This document shows positions 1 through 5,323 of a DNA stretch of 10,044 nt, one piece after another (the stretch's first letter is position 1; every line of letters begins with the position of its first letter). Position numbers and translations under genes: made by a program. The stretch is from JACRFW01 sp964531745 (GTDB lineage: Bacteria; Patescibacteriota; Patescibacteriia; Magasanikbacterales; GWA2-37-8), in assembly GCA_964531745.1 (NCBI GenBank), contig CAZHFX010000030.1:1-10044 (forward strand). Direction: 5' to 3'. The notes under the pieces are model-generated. The model was not told where the DNA came from. It worked only from the letters and a program-made list of their open reading frames with translations, and did no database searches.

Positions 1-43
1 CAGGATTTTCGACAAAACGAACTTTTTTTGAAATTATTTTTAT

Positions 44-82
44 GGGCGGCAGGCAGGGGTTTAAGGGGAGGGAATGCCGCCC
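44..82. repeat. G-rich inverted repeat (8-bp stem)
   Basis: An 8-base arm GGGCGGCA (44-51) is perfectly complementary to TGCCGCCC (75-82), with a 23-nt loop. On the plus strand the loop is purine-rich and holds G runs at 56-59, 65-68 and 70-72. It lies just past the 3' end of the tRNA-Pro gene on the minus strand, so it could act as a transcription end or processing structure. However, no U-tract follows the stem on either strand, so I do not call a standard intrinsic terminator. The rest of 1-102 shows no gene. Only A/T-rich sequence is visible, including a T7 run at 24-30. Confidence 0.45.
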
Positions 83-102
83 GCCCAATAAAATGTTTAG
101 AT

Positions 103-178
103 TGGTCGGGCATAGGGGACTTGAACCCCTGACCTCATGCACCCCATGCATGCGCGCTACCAACTGCGCTAATGCCCG
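103..178 (-). tRNA. tRNA-Pro (anticodon GGG), CCA encoded
   Basis: Read on the minus strand, the 76 nt fold into a complete cloverleaf. The acceptor stem is CGGGCAT/ATGCCCG, the D stem GCGC/GCGC has loop AGTTGGTA, and the anticodon stem CATGC/GCATG has loop ATGGGGT. The variable region is AGGTC, the T stem AGGGG/CCCCT has loop TTCAAGT, and the 3' end is discriminator A followed by CCA. T33 is followed by GGG, giving a tRNA that reads CCC/CCU proline codons. G37 and the C1-G72 pair are usual for bacterial tRNA-Pro. The terminal CCA is encoded in the gene, so the nucleotidyltransferase at 1743 would serve for repair here. The gene lies downstream of the GIY-YIG gene on the same strand and next to two degenerate copies of its own 5' half. 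Confidence 0.95.
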
Positions 179-204
179 TTATTTGGAGTTTATGTTTTAT
201 TTAA

Positions 205-258
205 CCATCTGCACCCATGGTCGCCTTAGGCGACCGCCACCAACTTCGCTACAGCCCG
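205..258 (-). repeat. Degenerate tRNA-Pro 5'-half with inserted hairpin (downstream copy)
   Basis: On the minus strand this starts two bases after the GIY-YIG stop codon with CGGGCTGTAGCG, followed by AAGTTGGTGGC. Over 23 nt it matches the 5' end of the adjacent tRNA-Pro at 19 positions. Instead of the 5' side of the anticodon stem it carries the perfect 7-bp, 3-nt-loop hairpin GGTCGCCTAAGGCGACC (219-235). After the hairpin comes ATGGGTGCA, resembling the tRNA anticodon loop and 3' stem (ATGGGGTGCA) with one G missing. There is no T arm or 3' acceptor strand, so it cannot be a functional tRNA. Positions 214-237 are identical to 510-533, giving a 24-bp direct repeat on either side of the GIY-YIG gene. 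Confidence 0.75.
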
Positions 259-260
259 AC

Positions 261-503
261 TTAAGCTTTTACATTTTTGTCTAGCCATTCTCTGCCTTGG
301 CCTGACTTTAAGAATTTTTCTCTTCTCGTTGCCTCAAGTCTAGAATTAAAAATTTCTTTGTATACTAGGATGAAGGGGGTTTGAGATTTGATAGATTTCG
401 TCAAACCGCTATTGTGCCCCAACAATCTCCTCTCTAAATCATTTGTTTGCCCAATGTAACGGTATCCGTTTTTAAGGCTTCTTAATACGTATACTGTAAA
501 CAT
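261..503 (-). CDS. Small GIY-YIG superfamily endonuclease-like protein
   Basis: This is an 80-residue protein that is essentially one GIY-YIG nuclease domain. With the ATG at 503 as residue 1, the GIY strand appears as VYV (4-6) and YIG is at 16-18. The catalytic-type Arg is in LERRL (23-27), a His in GHNSG, and the metal-binding Glu in the REKFLK helix near residue 62. All core residues of an active domain seem present. It resembles the short stand-alone UPF0213/YhbQ-like proteins common in CPR and Bacteroidetes, whose substrate is generally unknown. I chose ATG at 503 because GGGG (509-512) sits 5 nt upstream and family members begin just before the VYVL strand. A GTG at 509 is an in-frame alternative. 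The start directly abuts a tRNA-anticodon-loop-like sequence, and the stop is directly followed by another tRNA-like fragment, which suggests a mobile or tRNA-targeting element. The DNA or RNA target is unknown. Confidence 0.85.
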   Translation of the reverse strand: MFTVYVLRSLKNGYRYIGQTNDLERRLLGHNSGLTKSIKSQTPFILVYKEIFNSRLEATRREKFLKSGQGREWLDKNVKA

Positions 504-555
504 ATGCACCCCATGGTCGCCTTAGGCGACCGCTAGCCAACTGCGCTAGCCTCTG
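504..555 (-). repeat. Degenerate tRNA-Pro 5'-half with inserted hairpin (upstream copy)
   Basis: This lies immediately upstream of the GIY-YIG start on the minus strand. It reads CAGAGGC-TA-GCGCAGTTGGCTAGC, matching the D-arm region of the adjacent tRNA-Pro (TAGCGCAGTTGG is identical). The same 17-nt hairpin as in the downstream copy follows at 515-531, then ATGGGGTGCAT (504-514), which is identical to 11 nt of the tRNA-Pro anticodon loop and 3' anticodon stem. The GIY-YIG ATG begins at the next base. No T arm is present. Because GGGG within this stretch could act as the ribosome binding site of the nuclease gene, the fragment may also serve as its 5' leader. Confidence 0.7.
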
Positions 556-577
556 GCTACCCCGTAATGCGCCATTA
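532..577. repeat. Run of short hairpins outside the tRNA-like fragment
   Basis: Three short inverted repeats follow one another directly. GCTAGC (532-537) pairs with GCTAGC (545-550) across a 7-nt loop. TAGCC (547-551) pairs with GGCTA (555-559) with a 3-nt loop. TAATG (565-569) pairs with CATTA (573-577) with a 3-nt loop. With the 515-531 hairpin they give four stems within about 63 nt. The first is the D arm of the tRNA-like fragment; it shares bases with the second stem, so those two are alternatives. The others have no obvious tRNA counterpart. The stretch is upstream of both the minus-strand nuclease gene and plus-strand pilT, so it could work in either transcript. From 578 to 647 I see no further feature. 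Confidence 0.45.
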
Positions 578-647
578 GGCTACTGGCGATTTCAAAAATG
601 CTCCTCTAGGCTATCATATCCGCGCCCACTATTCAAGCGGCCATTTT

Positions 648-656
648 TGATATATA
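648..656 (+). promoter_or_regulatory. Putative extended -10 promoter for pilT
   Basis: TG-A-TATATA (648-656) fits an extended -10 element TGnTATAAT with one mismatch in the hexamer. No good -35 is visible, which extended -10 promoters tolerate. Transcription would start near 663, leaving about 25 nt before the pilT ATG. The same TGATATA core stands ahead of the response regulator and the LamG-prepilin genes. Confidence 0.45.
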
Positions 657-687
657 CTACTCTCGTATTTAGCTTATTAAAGCCTAT

Positions 688-1722
688 ATGTTGAATATCA
701 AATCGTTTTTGAAAGAGGCTGTCAAAAAAGACGCCTCGGATGTGCATTTAGTGGGAGGAGAATTGCCGATGCTACGGGTGGAGGGCGAGCTCGTTGAGCT
801 TGACAGTAATAAGCTCCCGAACAAAGAGCTGGAAACGGCGATTTTAGGTTTAATTTCCAAAGCACAGACGGAAAAATATCAGGCGGACAAGGAGCTGGAT
901 TTTGGCTATGAATTTGAGGGCAACCGTTTTCGCGTTAATTTGCATCAACAGCAAGAAAATATCGGGCTCGCGGCTCGCCTTATTCCCGAAGAAGTGCCAA
1001 CACCGGAGGAATTACGGTTTGAGCCGGCGCTTTTGGATTTGGGCAAACTGCTTGACGGCCTCGTGCTCATCACCGGCCCCACTGGTTGCGGCAAGTCCAC
1101 CACCATCGCTTCGCTCATTGAGGAAATAAACAAAACCAGAAAAGCTCATATTGTCACGATTGAAGACCCGATTGAGTTTATCTTCAAAGATAAAAAGAGT
1201 CTGATTGAACAGCGTGAGGTGGGGAGCGACACCAAGTCATTCGCGAGCGCCCTGAAGTATGTTTTGCGTCAGGACCCGAACGTTATTTTTGTCGGTGAAA
1301 TGCGCGATCCGGAAACTATTGCCACCGCGCTCACCGCGGCCGAAACCGGCCATTTGGTTTTTTCCACTTTGCATACATCCAGCGCCGCGGAGGCGGTGGA
1401 GAGAATTGTGGACGTGTTTGAGGGAGCGAAACAAAAGCAGGTGCTTATTCAGCTTGCCAGCGTGTTGCGGGCGGTGGTGGCCCAACAGCTCGTGCGGGCG
1501 AAAGACGGCGGGCGGGTATCAGCGCGGGAGATTCTTATCAATACGCCGGCGGTGGCCAATCTGATCCGTGAAAATAACATCGCGCAGATTAAATCCGCTA
1601 TCCAAACCGGAGCCAAAGACGGCATGGTATCCATGGAGAACTCGCTTAAGCAGTTGGTAAAAGAGGGGATAATCAGCGAGGAAACGGCCAATAATCGAGT
1701 AGGCCGAGCGAAGAAAGTGTAG
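688..1722 (+). CDS. pilT: Type IV pilus retraction ATPase PilT
   Basis: A 344-residue hexameric AAA+-like secretion ATPase that powers pilus disassembly and twitching from the cytoplasmic side of the platform protein. The N-terminal PAS-like domain contains DASDVHL (15-21). The ATPase core has Walker A GPTGCGKST (130-138), Asp box TIEDPIE (157-163), Walker B VIFVGEMRD (199-207) and His box TGHLVFSTLHT (220-230). The C-terminal helix NLIREN matches the AIRNLIRE signature that marks PilT rather than PilB, and length is normal for the family. There is no N-terminal MshEN domain and no tetracysteine zinc site, again unlike PilB. The ATG at 688 puts the family N-terminus in register. No clear Shine-Dalgarno sequence precedes it. 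It is first in the plus-strand cluster and 20 nt ahead of the tRNA nucleotidyltransferase, so the two are probably co-transcribed. The Walker A has Cys where Ser is more common, which should not affect function. Confidence 0.95.
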   Translation: MLNIKSFLKEAVKKDASDVHLVGGELPMLRVEGELVELDSNKLPNKELETAILGLISKAQTEKYQADKELDFGYEFEGNRFRVNLHQQQENIGLAARLIPEEVPTPEELRFEPALLDLGKLLDGLVLITGPTGCGKSTTIASLIEEINKTRKAHIVTIEDPIEFIFKDKKSLIEQREVGSDTKSFASALKYVLRQDPNVIFVGEMRDPETIATALTAAETGHLVFSTLHTSSAAEAVERIVDVFEGAKQKQVLIQLASVLRAVVAQQLVRAKDGGRVSAREILINTPAVANLIRENNIAQIKSAIQTGAKDGMVSMENSLKQLVKEGIISEETANNRVGRAKKV

Positions 1723-1742
1723 CGAAATTTAGCATTTCCACC

Positions 1743-3209
1743 ATGTCTTCTCTGCCGGTAATTTTTAAAAAGATTGCTCAACTTTCCCAAAAGTATGCTA
1801 CACCCGCCTATGTGGTCGGCGGTTTTGTGCGCGACTGGTTGCTGGGGAGAGAGAAAGAATGTCCCGATATTGATATCGTCGTTGCAGGGAGCGGCGTAAC
1901 CTTTGCCAAACAGTTTGATGAAGCCCTGAAACAAGCGGGTAGCTTGGTTGAATTTCCGGATTTTGATACGGCGCGTTATGTTTTGCCTGTTTCCGAAAAT
2001 GAAACTGTTGAAATTGAATTTGCCGGGGCGCGAAGTGAAAAATATCGCGAGACTTCTCGCAAGCCAGTCGTCGTTCATGCTACTCTGGAACAAGATTTGT
2101 CTCGCCGCGATTTTACCATAAACGCGATGGCGGCGCCGGCGGCGGTGTTTGCGAAAGCTAAAGCTCCAACCAAAACGGCAATGCTCAAAGAGCTTGTTGA
2201 CCCGTTTAACGGCCTAGCGGATTTGAAAGAGAAAATTCTCCGCACGCCGCTTGACCCGGACGTAACTTTCAGCGACGACCCATTGCGGATGCTCCGAACG
2301 GCGCGTTTTGCCGCTGAACTGGGGTTTGCCATTGAACCAAAGGCGTTGGAGGCGATTCACCGCAATCGCGAGCGGTTAAAAATTATCTCGGCCGAGCGCG
2401 TTCAGGAAGAGCTGTTTAAATTACTGGCGGCCAAAGCGCCGTCAGTCGGTTTGATTTTACTTTTTCAGACGCGCGCGCTTGACGTGATTTTGCCGGAGGT
2501 GGCGAACCTTGATGGAGTGGAAGAAATATACGGGCATCAGCATAAAAATAATTTAGTGCACTCGTTTAAAGTGGTGGATAATGTGGCCGAGCAATCCGAT
2601 AAGGCATGGTTGCGGCTGGCCGGTCTTTTGCATGATATCGGGAAGCCGGGAACCAAAAAATTCGTTTCCAAAATCGGCTGGACTTTTCATGGCCACGAAC
2701 ATTTAGGGAAGAAAATGATTTACGCGCTCGCCCGACGGTTGAAATTCTCTAGAGATTTGACCGACTATCTCGCTAAATTGATCCGTTGGCATTTACAGCC
2801 TATCAGTTTGATGGACGAGGGGACAACCGATTCCGCCGTTCGGCGATTGATTGTGACTATGGGGGATTTGATTCAGGATTTATTGATTTTGGGCCGAAGC
2901 GATATTACTACCGGCAACCCGAACAAAAAAGAGCGGCGGCTCAAAAATTATGATCAGCTTAAAATTAAAATTGCCGAAGTTTTAGAACGCGACAAACTGG
3001 CGGCGTTTCAGTCGCCGTTTCGCGGTGATGAAATAATGTCAGCGGCCGGTTTGAAGCCCGGGCCGACGATAGGCAAAATCAAAACGGCGATTGAGGAGGC
3101 GATTCTTGACGGCGTGATTCCGAACGAGCATTCGGCCGCTAAAAAGTATTTTGAAAGCATTAAAGACGCTTATTTGGCTGGCGCGGCCGGCTGGGAACGG
3201 GCTGGTTGA
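1743..3209 (+). CDS. cca: CCA-adding tRNA nucleotidyltransferase with HD domain
   Basis: A 488-residue class II nucleotidyltransferase that adds or repairs the 3' CCA of tRNAs using CTP and ATP in the cytoplasm. The head has VVGGFVRDWLLG (24-35), the catalytic pair in PDIDIVV (D42, D44), RRDFTINAM (121-129) and the neck motif DDPLRMLRTARFAAELGF (178-195). AERVQEE (217-223) is the helix that helps select bases. A metal-dependent phosphohydrolase HD domain follows, with H273, LLHDIGKP (H297, D298) and HGHEH (316-320). The tail EIMSAAGLKPGPTIGKIK (430-447) is the usual C-terminal domain. Length suits the long HD-containing bacterial subtype. Whether it adds CCA or only A or CC cannot be read from motifs alone. 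Its place between pilT and the response regulator looks like operon packing and not a pilus role. The start lacks a Shine-Dalgarno sequence. It ends with TGA, showing that TGA is a stop in this genome. Confidence 0.93.
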   Translation: MSSLPVIFKKIAQLSQKYATPAYVVGGFVRDWLLGREKECPDIDIVVAGSGVTFAKQFDEALKQAGSLVEFPDFDTARYVLPVSENETVEIEFAGARSEKYRETSRKPVVVHATLEQDLSRRDFTINAMAAPAAVFAKAKAPTKTAMLKELVDPFNGLADLKEKILRTPLDPDVTFSDDPLRMLRTARFAAELGFAIEPKALEAIHRNRERLKIISAERVQEELFKLLAAKAPSVGLILLFQTRALDVILPEVANLDGVEEIYGHQHKNNLVHSFKVVDNVAEQSDKAWLRLAGLLHDIGKPGTKKFVSKIGWTFHGHEHLGKKMIYALARRLKFSRDLTDYLAKLIRWHLQPISLMDEGTTDSAVRRLIVTMGDLIQDLLILGRSDITTGNPNKKERRLKNYDQLKIKIAEVLERDKLAAFQSPFRGDEIMSAAGLKPGPTIGKIKTAIEEAILDGVIPNEHSAAKKYFESIKDAYLAGAAGWERAG

Positions 3210-3243
3210 TCGGTTTCTCCTCCACGGTATAATGTGATATAAT
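3206..3243 (+). promoter_or_regulatory. Putative promoter for the response regulator-pilB-pilC operon
   Basis: Two overlapping -10 candidates are visible. TATAAT at 3228-3233 has TTGATC at 3206-3211 as a -35, with a 16-nt spacer. A second TATAAT at 3238-3243 is preceded by TG-A (3235-3237), a perfect extended -10. The site straddles the cca stop codon and lies 49-64 nt before the response regulator ATG. Both look credible, so expression from here could be independent of pilT-cca. No terminator hairpin is visible between cca and this promoter, so read-through is also possible. Confidence 0.65.
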
Positions 3244-3291
3244 AAAGATATCAGCTGTTTGCTTAATTGTTTTGGACGAAGTTATTTTTTT

Positions 3292-3666
3292 ATGCCGCGC
3301 AAATCACCCCGTATTTTAGTAGTGGAAGATGAAAGACCGATGGCCCGAGCTTTGGAGTTAAAATTGCAGCATTCCGGTTTTGAGGTCGCGGTCGTCAATG
3401 ACGGCCAGGCGGCGCTGGATATTTTGCAGAAAGAGAAGTTTGATTTGATTCTGCTTGATTTGATGATTCCGAAAATTGACGGTTTTGGCGTCATTCAAAC
3501 ACTGCGCGAGCGCAAGAATAAAACACCGGTTATTGTCACTACTAACCTTAGCCAGGAGGATGACGCCAAGAAAGTGAAAGATTTGGGAGCGGCTGGTTAT
3601 TTTGTAAAATCGGACACGCCCATAAATAAGCTGGTGGACCATGTGGTGGCCACTTTAACAAGTTAA
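3292..3666 (+). CDS. Single-domain (CheY-like) response regulator
   Basis: A 124-residue receiver domain with no output domain, so it should act by protein-protein contact. With MPRK as the start, the acidic metal pocket is E12-D13 (VVEDER) and the phosphoacceptor is D56 in LLDLMIP. The switch residue is T83 in IVTTN and the conserved Lys is K106 in YFVKSD, so all key residues are intact. A TTG at 3259 extends the frame by 11 residues, but the ATG at 3292 fits the family N-terminus. No partner histidine kinase is in the window. It ends one base before the pilB ATG, implying translational coupling. By analogy with PilG/PilH of Pseudomonas it may control pilus extension or retraction. That role is inferred from position only. 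Confidence 0.9.
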   Translation: MPRKSPRILVVEDERPMARALELKLQHSGFEVAVVNDGQAALDILQKEKFDLILLDLMIPKIDGFGVIQTLRERKNKTPVIVTTNLSQEDDAKKVKDLGAAGYFVKSDTPINKLVDHVVATLTS

Positions 3667-3667
3667 T

Positions 3668-5320
3668 ATGCCAAACGATGAAAAAACAATCCGAGAAATT
3701 TTGTTGGCGGGCAACTACGTTACCGCCGACGATATCGCGAAAGCCGCCGCCGTTGCCGATAAAACCCGCCAGCCAATAACCGAAGTGCTTATTCAAGAGG
3801 GCGTTATCACCAAAAATTTGCTGGGGCAGGCGATCGCGGAATCTCTGAAGGTTAATTTTGCCGACCTGCGTTCTTTCCCTCCGGATAAAGAAACGGTGCT
3901 GGTTATTCCGGAGAAAATAGCCCGCGAATGGCACGCGGTAGTTTTCAAAAAAGACGACAAAGGCGCTGTCATCGCCACGGACGACCCGAAACAACTTAAA
4001 TTAGCGGAAGCGTTAAAACCTCTTTTCAAAGGGAAAAAGGTCCAAATGGCTTACGCGTTTACCGAGGATATTGAGGAGTTGTTCATCCATTATCTTAAAG
4101 CGCTAGAAACGCGTTTTAGCGAGATAATAAAAAAAGAGGAACGAGTCGCCCCCGAGATAATTGAACAAATTATTGATGATGCCACCGCTTTTCGCGCTTC
4201 AGACATCCACCTGGAGCCGCAAGAGAAAGAAGTCATTATCCGTTTCCGGGTTGATGGAGTGTTGCACGAGGCCGGGCGCATTCCCAAAGAATATTATGGG
4301 AATATACTGAATCGCATTAAAGTACAAACGCATTTGCCCATTGATGAGCATTTCTCCGCGCAAGACGGGGCCATTCGTTATCAAAAAGACGGCGCGACCA
4401 TTGATATGCGTGTTTCTATTCTGCCCACACTGGACGGAGAAAAAGTGGTTATCCGTTTGCTTTCCCAATATATCCGCGCTTTTACGCTCAATGATTTGGG
4501 GTTGGGGGAACAAGACCAGATTTCTTTGCTCAAAGCGGCCAAAAAACCTTTTGGCATGATTTTAGTAGTCGGCCCGACAGGTTCAGGCAAAACAACGTCG
4601 CTTTACGCTCTTTTGAAGATATTAAACCGTCCGGAACTCAATATCACCACGATTGAGGACCCGGTGGAATACAAAGTAACCGGCATCAATCAGATTCAAG
4701 TGAATCAACAAACTAATCTCACCTTTGCCCAAGGGCTGCGTTCCATCGCCCGCCAGGATCCGGATATCATTTTAGTCGGAGAAATTCGCGACCACGAAAC
4801 CGCGGACATTGCCGTCAACGCCGCTCTGACTGGTCATTTGTTGTTATCCACTTTTCACGCCAATGATGCCGCCACGGCTATTCCCCGCCTTTTGGAAATG
4901 GGTACTGAGCCGTTTTTGTTGGCATCCACTCTTCAGCTAGTTATCGCTCAACGGTTGGTACGCCGCATCTGCGATCGCTGTAAAATCAGCACGGCCGTGC
5001 CTTTGGCGCAAATCGTCAAAATACTCGGGCCGGAAACTTCAAAATTTTTTTCTAAAAAGACCACGGTTCTGTATAAAGGCAATGGTTGCGCCAGTTGCGG
5101 CAATACTGGTTTTCGCGGGCGAATCGCCATTTTTGAATTTATCAACATAACTCCGGAAATGCAGAATCTAGTTTTGGGGCATCCTTCCACGCCGCAGATT
5201 TGGAAATTGGCCAGAACGCAAGGCGCGCGCGCGTTATTTGAAGACGGTTTGGAAAAAGTAAAAAATGGCGTTACCACGCTGGAGGAGCTGACGCGAGTAA
5301 GCGCTCCGCCGGAAATTTAA
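3668..5320 (+). CDS. pilB: Type IV pilus assembly (extension) ATPase PilB
   Basis: A 550-residue GspE/PilB-type ATPase that drives pilin polymerisation. Residues 1-140 form an MshEN-like N-terminal domain, which in some relatives binds c-di-GMP; I have not confirmed the binding motif here. RASDIHLEP (176-184) opens the N2 domain. The motor has Walker A GPTGSGKTT (302-310), Asp box TTIEDPVEY (327-335), Walker B DIILVGEIRD (366-375) and His box TGHLLLSTFHAND (388-400). A tetracysteine zinc site C435-x2-C438 ... C474-x2-C477 is intact, which is typical of PilB/GspE and absent from PilT. The gene starts one base after the response regulator stop and ends three bases before pilC, so the trio looks like one translational unit. 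There is no Shine-Dalgarno sequence at the start. Length is typical. Confidence 0.95.
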   Translation: MPNDEKTIREILLAGNYVTADDIAKAAAVADKTRQPITEVLIQEGVITKNLLGQAIAESLKVNFADLRSFPPDKETVLVIPEKIAREWHAVVFKKDDKGAVIATDDPKQLKLAEALKPLFKGKKVQMAYAFTEDIEELFIHYLKALETRFSEIIKKEERVAPEIIEQIIDDATAFRASDIHLEPQEKEVIIRFRVDGVLHEAGRIPKEYYGNILNRIKVQTHLPIDEHFSAQDGAIRYQKDGATIDMRVSILPTLDGEKVVIRLLSQYIRAFTLNDLGLGEQDQISLLKAAKKPFGMILVVGPTGSGKTTSLYALLKILNRPELNITTIEDPVEYKVTGINQIQVNQQTNLTFAQGLRSIARQDPDIILVGEIRDHETADIAVNAALTGHLLLSTFHANDAATAIPRLLEMGTEPFLLASTLQLVIAQRLVRRICDRCKISTAVPLAQIVKILGPETSKFFSKKTTVLYKGNGCASCGNTGFRGRIAIFEFINITPEMQNLVLGHPSTPQIWKLARTQGARALFEDGLEKVKNGVTTLEELTRVSAPPEI

Positions 5321-5323
5321 TAT

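Noticed and set aside
42..284. Open frame of 80 codons on the plus strand containing the peptide RGLEPLTSC
   Set aside because: It runs antisense through the tRNA-Pro gene. The GLEPLT peptide is just the reverse complement of the T arm translated, a known type of spurious call.
205..555. CRISPR-like reading of the two repeats with a spacer-like gap
   Set aside because: There are only two copies, spaced 296 bp apart start to start, and the gap is a coding gene; the repeats are tRNA-derived.
504..555. A functional second tRNA gene
   Set aside because: There is no T arm or 3' acceptor strand, and the anticodon position is filled by a 7-bp hairpin without T33.
575..607. AGAGGAG (601-607) followed by a six-codon TTG-TAA frame on the minus strand
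   Set aside because: The Shine-Dalgarno match is good, but a six-codon frame is too short to support, and nothing shows it is a regulatory leader peptide.
1449..2093. 214-codon open frame on the minus strand
   Set aside because: It lies opposite pilT and cca, both of which have intact family motifs, and its translation shows no recognisable domain.
3210..3258. Terminator after cca
   Set aside because: No stem followed by a T run is visible; the gap is occupied by promoter-like sequence.
3259..3291. TTG start extending the response regulator by 11 residues
   Set aside because: The added residues do not fit a receiver N-terminus, and ATG at 3292 lies at the expected place.
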